33,503 bases of DNA, taken from positions 1-33,503 of the forward strand of contig CAIOZW010000287.1 in NCBI GenBank assembly GCA_903862855.1, in the 5' to 3' direction. Both the position numbers and the translations under genes were made by a program. Each line of letters opens with the position of its first letter. Within the stretch, counting starts at the first letter, position 1. Source of the stretch: an uncultured Acidobacteriota bacterium (GTDB taxonomy: Bacteria > Acidobacteriota > Blastocatellia > RBC074). The notes under the pieces are model-generated. The model ran no database searches. It was not told the DNA's origin and saw only the letters and a list, made by a program, of their open reading frames with translations. Positions 8,281 through 16,498 of this stretch are shown here, piece by piece.

Positions 8281-9048
8281 ATGCTAAAAACGATCAAAGA
8301 GTGGCTCGAGCATCCGTTGACCCGTGGAATGGCTCTGGACGACCCACGGACGACGGCCCGACGGTTGGAGGTCATCCGGTCAAAGCACTTTCTATCGAAT
8401 ATTTACGCTGAATGGTACCGGGCAATATCGTCATATTTTGCTCCGGAGGCAGGTGTGTTGGAGATTGGCTCGGGAGCCGGATTCCTGAAGGAATTTCTGC
8501 CAGGATTGATCACAAGTGAGATATTTGAAGTACCAGGGGTAGACCGAATGATCGATGCCCAGTCAATCGATTTTGACGATGCCAGCCTGGACGGAATCGC
8601 CATGACAGACGTCTTTCATCACCTGCCTGATTGTGGAAGATTCTTTACGGAAGCGACCCGGGTTATCAGGCCGGGTGGTCGAATCGTTATGATCGAGCCC
8701 TGGAATACCGGATGGGGAAGACTGATCTATCAGAATCTGCATCACGAACCTTTTCAGCCGCATGTCGCTGATTGGAAATTTCCGGCTGGCGGACCACTCT
8801 CGGCTGCCAATGGGGCGCTGCCCTGGATTGTCCTTGAACGAGATCGAGTTGAGTTCACCAGACGCTTTCCCGGACTGAGCATTGAGCGAATTGCCCCGCT
8901 CATGCCAATCTCCTATCTCATTTCAGGTGGGGTATCGATGCGTAGTCTGGTACCGGGATGGTCTTATCAGATTGTCAGGACCTTGGAGAGAATTTCTGGT
9001 GAGCATCGAACCGGAATGTTTGCGCTGATTGTGATCAGACGAAAGTGA
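8281..9048 (+). CDS. Class I SAM-dependent methyltransferase
   Basis: A 255-residue protein with a Methyltransf_11-like core: motif I is VLEIGSGAGFLKEF (about residues 59-72), then a shortened segment leading to LDGIAMTDVFHHLPD and VIRPGGRIVMIEPWNTGWG. The second half (PLMPISYLISGGVS and following) is probably a substrate or membrane-associated region. It begins 6 bases after the methyltransferase-GT2 fusion and is almost certainly co-transcribed with it. A role in modifying a lipid-linked sugar or its carrier is inferred from that position; no specific substrate can be named. Confidence 0.8.
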   Translation: MLKTIKEWLEHPLTRGMALDDPRTTARRLEVIRSKHFLSNIYAEWYRAISSYFAPEAGVLEIGSGAGFLKEFLPGLITSEIFEVPGVDRMIDAQSIDFDDASLDGIAMTDVFHHLPDCGRFFTEATRVIRPGGRIVMIEPWNTGWGRLIYQNLHHEPFQPHVADWKFPAGGPLSAANGALPWIVLERDRVEFTRRFPGLSIERIAPLMPISYLISGGVSMRSLVPGWSYQIVRTLERISGEHRTGMFALIVIRRK

Positions 9049-9123
9049 CCATCAGAGCTTCTCTCTCCTGAAAAAGATTTGTCCTCAGTCAGGGTGACGA
9101 CTCCACAAGCCTCTTTTCAGATT

Positions 9124-9147
9124 CAGGCCAGATGGACACCTGGCCTG
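9124..9147 (+). terminator. Perfect 8-bp hairpin downstream of the glycan methyltransferase
   Basis: CAGGCCAG and CTGGCCTG flank an 8-base loop, 75 bases after the stop. It is GC-rich and has no downstream T-tract. Together with the hairpin at 9248-9283 it separates two convergent genes. Confidence 0.4.
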
Positions 9148-9221
9148 CCGGTGATACTAATCTGGTTTGCAGGCGGCTTGGCTCCCATGTCATCCAGGTA
9201 GCCTGACCTGAAGGCATCCAT

Positions 9222-9257
9222 AAACAGATTCGGGGAGAGAAACAGATTCGGGGAGAG
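9222..9257. repeat. Exact tandem duplication of 18 bp
   Basis: AAACAGATTCGGGGAGAG occurs twice back to back (9222-9239 and 9240-9257). Both copies carry the TCGGGGAG arm that can pair with CTCCCCGA at 9276-9283, so the duplication gives the convergent terminator region two alternative 5' (plus-strand) arms. Confidence 0.85.
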
Positions 9258-9283
9258 CCACCCTGGCAGGCGGCGCTCCCCGA
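9248..9283 (-). terminator. Strong hairpin at the end of the Oar-like gene
   Basis: Read on the minus strand, TCGGGGAG pairs with CTCCCCGA (8 bp); after a 1x1 mismatch, GCCGCC pairs with GGTGGC (6 bp, one G-U), leaving a 6-base loop TGCCAG. It starts about 20 bases after the stop of the minus-strand gene. The following bases are pyrimidine-rich but not a clean T-tract. It may serve both convergent transcripts. Confidence 0.5.
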
Positions 9284-9303
9284 AATATAGGTCAGCTTGC
9301 TGA

Positions 9304-12249
9304 TCAGAAGCTGAAGCGGAGTCCCAGCTCAAACTGCCGGGGGCCACCCGCCGAGCTTGAGCGCATGAAGTATGGTGATCCCAGCACACCGCTGAAGCTA
9401 CCCATATTGACCCGATTGAGGACATTGGATATCTGGGCAGAGACAGTCAGGTTGAAACGACCATTCTCTCCGCCGAAGCCCATTGGCCCACCGCCACCCA
9501 TTCGTCCCATTCCACCCATCATTGGACCGGCACCACCGCCCTGCTGGGCCTGGGCATTTTTGCGCTCGCCAAAACTGAAGGTCTTGCTGACATTCATATT
9601 GACATTCAGCGATCCCGGGCTTTGGGCCGTCACACCGTTTGGAAAACGGGTCTGGAGGAAATCACGGAGAAGCACCTGCGAGGTGCTGCCCGGCGTACAG
9701 TTGGAGATGCAGCGATTGGCAATGTTCCCATAGAGGCTGACCGGCAGGCTTGAATTGCGGCTCAACCCGAGCGGTCGATCGTTGATCACCGTATCACCAT
9801 TCTCGTCAAAGCCGGTCGTGATGCTGAAGGGCCCTCCAGACGAAGCATTGATGAATGGTGAGAGGTTGATCGCGAGGGGAAGTCCGATCCGCCCACCGAC
9901 AAAGAAGGAGTGGCGCCGATCGGTAAAGGCACGGCCCCATTCACTGGTCAGGTCGTAATTGTTGGCTGGGAGAGAACCGGACCCATCGGCATCACTCTTT
10001 GTCCAGGAGAGAGTGTAGTTGCCGAAGAGATTGAGGTTACGCCCCATCCGCCGGTCGAGCCGGAAGAGAAGACCATTGTACTTTGAGTTGGCCGATGACT
10101 CGATCTGGTAGATGTTGCCAACGTCACCCAGTGGGCGAACGCCGCTGTTTGGAACGGTTGGATCATACGTTCCAGGCAGTGGTGCATTGACGTTGCGAGT
10201 TCGGAACTGGTGCAGACCACGCGCATAGATGTACGTAAACGATCCATTGAGTCCAACTGGCAATTGACGTTCAACCGTCAGGGAGTAGTTGATCGTGTAG
10301 GGCGCCTTCATGCCCGGCTCAAAGACCCTCTTGACAGTATTGCTGATCTGGACGTTCGGGTTACCGGCAAATGGATCGGGATAGAGCGGATTGCGAATGA
10401 GAATGCTCTGCTGAGTCACTCCATCAAAGCGCAGGATTGATTCATAAAGGTTGCTCGCAAGACGAGAGTAGAAGAGACCACCGCCAAACCGGAAGGTTGT
10501 CTTGCGGTCGCGGAACGGTGACCACGCCAGACCGACACGCGGAGCAAAGTTGAGCTTGTCGACGAGCTGTGTCTGAAATTCGTGTCGAAGCCCGAAGGAG
10601 AGGGTCATCTTCTGATTGACCCGCCAGTCATCATTGAAGAACCAGGAGTTCTGGGTGATGGCATAGTTGAGGACCGGATTGCCGCGGTTGACCGTGTACT
10701 GCTGCGGACGGGCGGTCGGGTCACCATTGATCACACGTCGATACTGCTCAAGATTTGAGAAGGTGAAGGTGCCATTGAAGTTGGTGGCACTGAAGTCGTC
10801 GATCGCCTCCCGCTGCAGCTGCCAGCCAAACTTGACGGTATGCTTCTTCAAGGTCCAGGTGAGATACTGCTGCCACTCGATCTGGTTGGTCGTCGAGTTG
10901 CTTGGGCAGCAGGTGGCTCCCCCGCCGTTGAAGGCATCGAGAACATTGATCGCGACTCCGGTCGTCCTCGCCCTGGACTGGCTATTCTGCCGCTCCAGCT
11001 GAAGTCGGGACTCCATCAGAAGAGCGGTACTGATGATAAAGGTCTCGGAGAGGCGAATATTATGATTGGAGCTGTTCGAGTCGGAGCCGCGCTCGAGCAG
11101 AGTGTAAGTACCACCTCCGGCACCTCCACCACCGAAGCCGCCACCGCCAAATCCGCCACCGCCAAAACCTCCACCACCACCGCCGCCACCGCCGCCAAAA
11201 CCTCCACCAAATCCGCCAAAACGGACGGCAAATTCACGGTTGAGACTCTCCGAATTGAAGAAACTGTAGGAGAGGTTGAGAGTATTCTTCTGATTGATCA
11301 GATAGTCGAAGCGTGAGTTGAAGTTGCGATTGCCACTGGGCGCTTCGACGTTGTAGACCTCCTGCCCCTTGAGGGTAGTGGCGACCACCGTGTTGCCACC
11401 CGTCAGGGTTCGATCCTCGTAGTTGGCAAAGAAGGACATTCGCTTGGAGATGAGTGGACCACCGATATTGAATCCATAACGCTCCTGGCGGACATCCGGC
11501 TTGATAAGGGCAAAAGCGTTACGCGCATCGAGTGCGGAGTTGCGCATGTTGAACTGAGCATTACCGCGCCAGCGATCATTGCCGGGCTTGGTAACGATCT
11601 CGATACGGCCAAAACCAGGATTGGAGAACTCGGCCGTGAAAGGGTTCTGATTGACCCTGATCTGAAAGATTGCCTCGCGTGGTGGAAGACGCCCGCCACT
11701 GAATCCGTCGACAAGAATCTGGGCTCCCCCCTGTCCGCCAGATGCACCGCCGCCGGCCGGACCAGCAAGTCCATTCAGATAGTCGCGCAGATCGTCTTCG
11801 TTATCAGGCAGGTTGTTCTTGATAAACTCTTCATCGAGCACCGTGGCGCTGAGATTCTGATCAGGTTCAACCGAGACTGTCTTTGAGTCGAGAGCGACAT
11901 CTGTAACGATTGTCACACCCGCCACTTTGAGAATCATCTGCAGAGGTCCGGTCACCGGGATCCGCAGATCGGCTCTGTTGAAAGGTTGAAATCCCTCATA
12001 TTCGGCGACGACCGTATAGGTTCCAGCTGCGAGGCCGCTCAGACTGTACTCTCCAAGGGCGTTGGAGGTGATGGTCTGCTGCTTCTTCGTCGAATTGTTG
12101 GTGACGGTAATCTTGGCGCCGGGAATCACGGCGCCCTGCTCATCGACGACCTGACCACGGAGGGTTGAACTCTGTTGCGCTTGGGCAATCGACACCATCA
12201 GGAAAATCCCGAGAGCGACAGCCAGCACTTTTGATATTTGTTTAATCAT
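9304..12249 (-). CDS. Oar-like TonB-dependent outer-membrane receptor with carboxypeptidase-regulatory domain
   Basis: A 981-residue secreted protein. Residues 1-25 are a signal peptide ending in SIAQA. Residues about 29-110 form a CarboxypepD_reg-like beta-sandwich (LRGQVVDEQGAVIPGAKI ... GEYSLSGLAAGTYTVV). A plug-like region follows (ILVDGFSGGRLPPREAI, FGRIEIVTKPGNDRWRGN), then a long beta-barrel with alternating strands and loops. The chain ends FELGLRFSF, with the terminal Phe typical of Bam substrates. Residues 343-380 are almost pure glycine, and a Gly/Met-rich loop lies near the C-terminus. Oar-type proteins are expanded in Acidobacteriota, and the ligand is usually unknown. AGGAGG lies 2 bases before the ATG, unusually close. 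The gene lies downstream of, and in the same direction as, a two-component pair. Confidence 0.88.
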   Translation of the reverse strand: MIKQISKVLAVALGIFLMVSIAQAQQSSTLRGQVVDEQGAVIPGAKITVTNNSTKKQQTITSNALGEYSLSGLAAGTYTVVAEYEGFQPFNRADLRIPVTGPLQMILKVAGVTIVTDVALDSKTVSVEPDQNLSATVLDEEFIKNNLPDNEDDLRDYLNGLAGPAGGGASGGQGGAQILVDGFSGGRLPPREAIFQIRVNQNPFTAEFSNPGFGRIEIVTKPGNDRWRGNAQFNMRNSALDARNAFALIKPDVRQERYGFNIGGPLISKRMSFFANYEDRTLTGGNTVVATTLKGQEVYNVEAPSGNRNFNSRFDYLINQKNTLNLSYSFFNSESLNREFAVRFGGFGGGFGGGGGGGGGGFGGGGFGGGGFGGGGAGGGTYTLLERGSDSNSSNHNIRLSETFIISTALLMESRLQLERQNSQSRARTTGVAINVLDAFNGGGATCCPSNSTTNQIEWQQYLTWTLKKHTVKFGWQLQREAIDDFSATNFNGTFTFSNLEQYRRVINGDPTARPQQYTVNRGNPVLNYAITQNSWFFNDDWRVNQKMTLSFGLRHEFQTQLVDKLNFAPRVGLAWSPFRDRKTTFRFGGGLFYSRLASNLYESILRFDGVTQQSILIRNPLYPDPFAGNPNVQISNTVKRVFEPGMKAPYTINYSLTVERQLPVGLNGSFTYIYARGLHQFRTRNVNAPLPGTYDPTVPNSGVRPLGDVGNIYQIESSANSKYNGLLFRLDRRMGRNLNLFGNYTLSWTKSDADGSGSLPANNYDLTSEWGRAFTDRRHSFFVGGRIGLPLAINLSPFINASSGGPFSITTGFDENGDTVINDRPLGLSRNSSLPVSLYGNIANRCISNCTPGSTSQVLLRDFLQTRFPNGVTAQSPGSLNVNMNVSKTFSFGERKNAQAQQGGGAGPMMGGMGRMGGGGPMGFGGENGRFNLTVSAQISNVLNRVNMGSFSGVLGSPYFMRSSSAGGPRQFELGLRFSF
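11110..11222. repeat. Glycine-codon triplet tract inside the Oar-like gene
   Basis: On the coding (minus) strand this is a run of GGN codons interrupted by TTT, encoding GGFGGG-type repeats at residues 343-380. It lies between barrel segments, so it probably forms a flexible surface loop. Such tracts are prone to slippage and length change between strains. Confidence 0.8.
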
Positions 12250-12393
12250 AGCCTCCTACCTCTACAACTCATATATCTCTCTTTTATCGTTAATTTATCT
12301 TTTAAATCTTACGGGAGCCATTTCTGACCCACCATCCCCCTCGATCTCGAGTCTGCATCATGCCTGAGTGGAGGAGATAGTGGTTAAAGGAGC

Positions 12394-12420
12394 GGTAAAG
12401 ATAATGTAAGGAATGTAAAT
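12394..12420. promoter_or_regulatory. TTTACA-type direct repeats upstream of the Oar-like gene
   Basis: On the plus strand AATGTAA is repeated exactly at 12403-12409 and 12412-12418 (9-bp spacing), and a third GTAAA half-site starts at 12395. On the minus strand this reads TTTACAT, CTTACAT and CTTTACC. It lies about 145-170 bases before the receptor ATG, and between the response-regulator stop and that gene. OmpR-family regulators bind tandem repeats, but the assignment is inference. Confidence 0.4.
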
Positions 12421-12436
12421 TCTTGGTGGAGTGAGA

Positions 12437-13123
12437 TCAGCCGACAAACTTGTAACCGAGGCCGTGAACAGTCAGAAAGTACCTTGGCTGGCGTGGATTT
12501 GGTTCGAGTTTCTGACGGAGAAGACCGACGTGAACATCGACCGTGCGGGTAACAGGCATTGCATCATAGCCCCAGACCTCATCGAGCAGCTTGTCGCGGG
12601 AGAGAACCTTCTCACGGTTCTCGATGAAATAGCGGAGAAGATTGTACTCGCGGGCAGCCAGCTCAACCGGTTGCCCGGCCCGGGTCACTTCGGCACGGGG
12701 AAAATCGATGCGAATGTCACCAAAGCTGAAAGTCTCGGAGATCGGCTGGTCGGTGGAGGTGGCCCGACGCAGAATCGCCTCGATTCTGGCCAGGAGCTCC
12801 CCCATATCAAAGGGTTTGGTGAGGTAGTCATCAGCACCGAGCTTGAGTCCGAGAATCTTATCGATGACCTGACCACGGGCAGTCAGCATGATTGCCGGCG
12901 TGGCGATACCCTGTTGACGAAGATCACGGAGAAGATCAAAACCGTTCTTCTTTGGAAGCATGACATCGAGAACAAGCAGATCGAAGTTCTCTTCGGCGGC
13001 CATCCTGGCCCCGGCCTCACCGTCGAGCGCGGTTTCGACCACATACCCCTCACCCGACAGACAGTCGGTGAGGGTTCTGACCAGCCCGCGTTCATCCTCA
13101 ACCAGAAGAATTCTTTGGTGCAT
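12437..13123 (-). CDS. OmpR/PhoB-family response regulator
   Basis: A 228-residue DNA-binding response regulator. The receiver domain has the acidic pocket Glu9-Asp10, the phosphoacceptor Asp53 in LLVLDVMLPKKNGFDLL, the conserved Thr of IMLTARG and the Lys of LTKPF. A short linker leads to a C-terminal winged helix (about residues 130-228) with REYNLLRYFIENREKVLSRD and TVDVHVGLLRQKLE, ending in HGLGYKFVG. The ATG lies 8 bases after the kinase stop, so the two are co-transcribed. Targets are not known; similar direct repeats occur upstream of the receptor gene and of the kinase gene. Confidence 0.95.
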   Translation of the reverse strand: MHQRILLVEDERGLVRTLTDCLSGEGYVVETALDGEAGARMAAEENFDLLVLDVMLPKKNGFDLLRDLRQQGIATPAIMLTARGQVIDKILGLKLGADDYLTKPFDMGELLARIEAILRRATSTDQPISETFSFGDIRIDFPRAEVTRAGQPVELAAREYNLLRYFIENREKVLSRDKLLDEVWGYDAMPVTRTVDVHVGLLRQKLEPNPRQPRYFLTVHGLGYKFVG

Positions 13124-13131
13124 GGTATTGG

Positions 13132-15165
13132 CTATCGCGTTGGCAACCTTGTCTCGGTCAAAAGAGGTGATGTCTCCAGGACCTCTTCTGCGACAGGAAG
13201 ACTGGCCGTTGGCAGAATGATTGTAAAAGATGTTCCCTGTCCGGGAGTGCTTTCGACATTGATCGTCCCCTGGTGAGACTCGACAATATTCCTGACGAGG
13301 CTCAGCCCAAGGCCATTCCCCTGAATCTGGGCCAGCCGGACATCGCTACTGCGGTAGAAGGGTTCAAAAATATGTGAGAGATCCTCACGTGAGATCCCAC
13401 GCCCGTGGTCACTGATGGTCAGACAGGCCATCTGGTGACGTCCACGCCGAACCGCGAAGACACGCAATCCGATCCACCGGTCATCTCCACCATACTTCAT
13501 GGCGTTACTGAGCAGATTGCGCAGTGCACGGACCATCGCCTGACGGTCGGCCAGCACAAGTATAGCGTCAGATTCACCGGGGCTCGCTTCGGACATCTGC
13601 TGTTCGATTGTGAAACCGCCCTCATCGAGAAGGGGCTGAGAAGCTCTGACGGCCTCCTCGACGATTCCGGAGAGAGGGATCGGCTGGTAGTCGAAGACCT
13701 GACGTCCCGAGCGGAATGTCGCAAAGTCAAGAACCTGTTCGACCATCTCGGCGAGTCGTCGACATTCGGCGCGAATCATCTCGCCGTATTCGCGCGTGGC
13801 CTCAGGACGTTTGACGAAGCCTCGACTAAGGTTATAACCAGCTGAATCGATCACTGCGAGGGGTGTCCGAAGTTCGTGAGAGACACCGGCAACGAAGTTC
13901 ATCTGCTCCTGAGCAAGACGGCGGGCCCGTCCCGAAGAGACCAACATGAGAAGGAAACTGGCCGTGAGCAGTGAGAGAATCGCCAGGCTGATCATCAGGT
14001 TGGTACGTCTGGCATTGGCAACGGCGACATCGAGCGAGCCGGTATAGTGGCGCAGGTGGAGATCCCAGAGCGGTTTGAGCTCTTCATTGAAGATCAGGCG
14101 TCCGTTGATGGGGGCGAGACGTAATGTTCCATTGGGGGTCGCGGATCCATCCGGAGCCGGCCTCCAGCGCCGAAGTTGCTGGCGAAGAAGATCTGCACGA
14201 AGATTGAAGATCCGCACGCTCAAATCTGACGCACGAAAATCCCATGGGGTCGACGAGATGGTGGGTCGATCGGCATCCGAGCGCCAGATGGCCGGTGAGC
14301 TATCCGGTCGATCGGCATCGACACGTGGAGAGATGGCCATGTCGAAGAGCTTGCGGTCACCGTCGACGAAGTGATGGCGGGCAAGCGCGGGAAGCATCTC
14401 CTCACGCAGATAGTTGATGTTGATCGTGACGATTCCAAAACCGAGCGGATCGGATCCTCCACGCTCCCTCTCTCCACGAGGCCCGGGGCTGCCAGGTGTT
14501 CCGGGCAGGCCGGAACGAAAATCGACCAACTGAAACAGCAGATAGGGCTGGCCATCAGTGGTCGTCGCCACCGGAAGCAGTTCATTGACATTCACTTCGC
14601 GCTTCGCCGTCAACTGGCGTCGCACTCCGGTCAAACCGGCTGGCCACTCAACCTGACCGACAACCGGCTGTGGGCGCCCCGGTTCAACCTCCAGCTTCAA
14701 CAGACCAGCCGGTCCGGCAGCCTCCGCCGGGGTGCGAACCAAATAGATGCTCTCGATCAGACGCGGATAGGCGGTTGTCTCGTGCCAACGATTGAAGGCA
14801 TTGTTGAGAAGGGCAATCGAGCGTTCGGTCACTGCATCGTTGTCTGGCCGGCCCTCCTGCCGAGAATCTGTTGTCAGACTGCTTCCACTGGAAAGAGGCG
14901 ACTTCAGCCCATTTCCAGGAATAGTCTGTGCCTGAACCGTCAGAAAAGCACTGTAGACACGGATCAGCTCCTGGTCGAAATCGATGCTGAATCGATCGGC
15001 CGAGACCTGAAGACTGGCGCGCATTCTTTCGCGCTCCGCCTCGCTCACTTTGCCCAGCAGTCGATACTGCATCATGGCCAGTAGGGGCAGAAGCAGCAGC
15101 AATCCACCGGCGACCACCACCTGGATCTTTGAGTAACTGCTGATTCTCCAACGCTCCATTTTCAT
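13132..15165 (-). CDS. Membrane sensor histidine kinase
   Basis: A 677-residue sensor kinase. A transmembrane helix at about 15-36 is followed by a long periplasmic region of about 350 residues with no family I can name. A second helix (MISLAILSLLTASFLLML) is followed almost directly by the dimerisation domain with GVSHELRTPLAVIDS, where His430 is the phosphorylation site. The ATPase domain shows NLLSNAMKY (N box), DHGRGIS and GNGLGLSLV (G boxes). No clear HAMP domain is seen between helix and HisKA. The ATG lies 6 bases after a perfect TATAAT, with no Shine-Dalgarno sequence, so the mRNA may be leaderless. The partner regulator follows after 8 bases. Confidence 0.93.
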   Translation of the reverse strand: MKMERWRISSYSKIQVVVAGGLLLLLPLLAMMQYRLLGKVSEAERERMRASLQVSADRFSIDFDQELIRVYSAFLTVQAQTIPGNGLKSPLSSGSSLTTDSRQEGRPDNDAVTERSIALLNNAFNRWHETTAYPRLIESIYLVRTPAEAAGPAGLLKLEVEPGRPQPVVGQVEWPAGLTGVRRQLTAKREVNVNELLPVATTTDGQPYLLFQLVDFRSGLPGTPGSPGPRGERERGGSDPLGFGIVTININYLREEMLPALARHHFVDGDRKLFDMAISPRVDADRPDSSPAIWRSDADRPTISSTPWDFRASDLSVRIFNLRADLLRQQLRRWRPAPDGSATPNGTLRLAPINGRLIFNEELKPLWDLHLRHYTGSLDVAVANARRTNLMISLAILSLLTASFLLMLVSSGRARRLAQEQMNFVAGVSHELRTPLAVIDSAGYNLSRGFVKRPEATREYGEMIRAECRRLAEMVEQVLDFATFRSGRQVFDYQPIPLSGIVEEAVRASQPLLDEGGFTIEQQMSEASPGESDAILVLADRQAMVRALRNLLSNAMKYGGDDRWIGLRVFAVRRGRHQMACLTISDHGRGISREDLSHIFEPFYRSSDVRLAQIQGNGLGLSLVRNIVESHQGTINVESTPGQGTSFTIILPTASLPVAEEVLETSPLLTETRLPTR

Positions 15166-15171
15166 AAACTG

Positions 15172-15177
15172 ATTATA
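15172..15177 (-). promoter_or_regulatory. Perfect -10 box just before the kinase ATG
   Basis: On the minus strand TATAAT lies 6 bases upstream of the ATG, with TG four bases before it. Transcription would start at or next to the A of the ATG. No good -35 lies at 16-18 bases; a TTGACA exists at 15209-15214 but is 31 bases away. Confidence 0.45.
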
Positions 15178-15215
15178 GCCACTGCCCGGCCGTCGTACAG
15201 TCGCATTTTGTCAAT

Positions 15216-15231
15216 TTTACAATGTTTACAA
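15216..15231. promoter_or_regulatory. TTTACAA direct repeat in the kinase/chaperone divergent region
   Basis: TTTACAA occurs at 15216-15222 and 15225-15231, the same 9-bp spacing as the repeats upstream of the Oar-like gene. The second copy doubles as a TTTACA -35-like box that is 18 bases from TACAGT (15249-15254), which would drive the chaperone genes. The site is about 50 bases upstream of the kinase ATG, so autoregulation or control of both divergent units is possible. Confidence 0.4.
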
Positions 15232-15446
15232 AGTATTTGCGTTTTCATTACAGTCGATACACCCTCCAGATTGGACACCGGATTTGGTGGGGACGACCCG
15301 GGTTCCTACCTCCGGGCACAGTCTGAGAGGCAACAATTACCATTCTTATTCCTTTGCGATTCGTGGCTGCTCGTCGTAGAATCCAGAATTCGCACAGGTT
15401 GTATATGAATCCGATCATCAAGAGACAACTTGGAGATTCCTGTAAA

Positions 15447-16421
15447 ATGGGAATATGGATCAGGGTGAGGCCCCTGGCGCTGGTTGCGGTCACGATTGCC
15501 GTCGTGTCGGTTACCGGAGCCTGTCGTTACTTTGGAGCCGACAGTGGGGCGAACGACCCGACTCCGGTAATCGTCGAACTCAACGGCAGCTCGCTCCACG
15601 CCTCGGCCTTCGATCGATTCGTGAAGGCACGCCTCTCGGATATTGCTTCAAGCCAGCTCGACATCGATCTTCAGCGAAGCAGTCTGCTCGACGAGTTCAT
15701 CCTCCGTCAGCTTGTCGTCCGTGAGGCACAGAACGAGAACATCGTACCAACCGACGAAGAGATCAGCCGTGAGCTTGAATCCCAGTACAAGCAGACAACC
15801 ACCGAGGGGTCCGACCAGAATCAGACCGTTCTGCAGAGCGCCGAGAGACGCTTCGAGATCGGTGAAGATCTCCTGACGATGACCTTCTATAACAAGAAGG
15901 TTCTGGGTAACGTCCAGGTAACGCCGGCAGAAGTCGACGCCGATTATGCTACCCGACGCACGGAATATGAGGGTCGAAACGGCTTCTACGTTCGCGAGAT
16001 AAGGGTCTTTGAGGATGCCGAGGCGCAGCAACTCTACCGTCAGGTGATTGCAAAGCCGGAAGACTTTGCCGTTCTGGCAAAGGAACATTCCGATGCTCCA
16101 ACGGCCGCGCGTGGCGGGCTGATCTACTATGAGGCAGATCAGTTGCCGCCCGCTCTGCAGCAGGCGATCACCCCACTCAAGATCGGGTCGATCAGCAGGG
16201 TGGTCAAATCCAACTTCGGGTACCATATCTTCAAACTCGAACAGCGTGCCGAGCCGCTTTCGCTGGAGAAGGTGAAACAAGAGATCGAGTCGCGTCTGCT
16301 GAGCGAGAAGAAGCAGGCCTTGATCGATGAATATAACAAACGGCTGGTCGAGGGAGCGCGTGTCCGTATTCACGCCGACCGGCTTGGATTCAGCTATCGT
16401 GGTCGCTTCCCTTCGGCCTAG
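15447..16421 (+). CDS. PpiC-type peptidyl-prolyl isomerase, probable lipoprotein
   Basis: From ATG 15447 the protein has 324 residues. It begins with a signal peptide rich in Ala/Val that ends in SVTGAC; the Cys at about residue 26 is a plausible lipidation site, although the -3 position is Thr rather than Leu. A helical SurA_N-like region follows (LLDEFILRQLVVREAQ). A parvulin domain lies at about residues 185-285: YVREIRVF, FAVLAKEHSDAPTAARGG, IGSISRVVKSNFGYHIFKLE. It would help outer-membrane or secreted proteins fold in the periplasm. Upstream in-frame starts exist at 15405 (ATG) and 15354 (TTG); 15447 is preferred because TTGGAG precedes it and the signal peptide then has normal length. 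A second family member follows. Confidence 0.85.
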   Translation: MGIWIRVRPLALVAVTIAVVSVTGACRYFGADSGANDPTPVIVELNGSSLHASAFDRFVKARLSDIASSQLDIDLQRSSLLDEFILRQLVVREAQNENIVPTDEEISRELESQYKQTTTEGSDQNQTVLQSAERRFEIGEDLLTMTFYNKKVLGNVQVTPAEVDADYATRRTEYEGRNGFYVREIRVFEDAEAQQLYRQVIAKPEDFAVLAKEHSDAPTAARGGLIYYEADQLPPALQQAITPLKIGSISRVVKSNFGYHIFKLEQRAEPLSLEKVKQEIESRLLSEKKQALIDEYNKRLVEGARVRIHADRLGFSYRGRFPSA

Positions 16422-16498
16422 ATGGCCGTCGTCAGATTTCAGGATCGACGACTGACCGGTTAAATGACAACGCTGGCTTAGACAGGATGGAAAATCGA

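Noticed and set aside
11110-11222. Short regular repeats considered as a CRISPR array or minisatellite
   Set aside because: The periodicity is 3 bases and in frame with a glycine-rich coding segment; there are no spacers.
15172-15214. TTGACA (15209-15214) with TATAAT (15172-15177) as one promoter
   Set aside because: The spacing is 31 bases, far from the 16-18 needed, so the two boxes cannot act as a pair.
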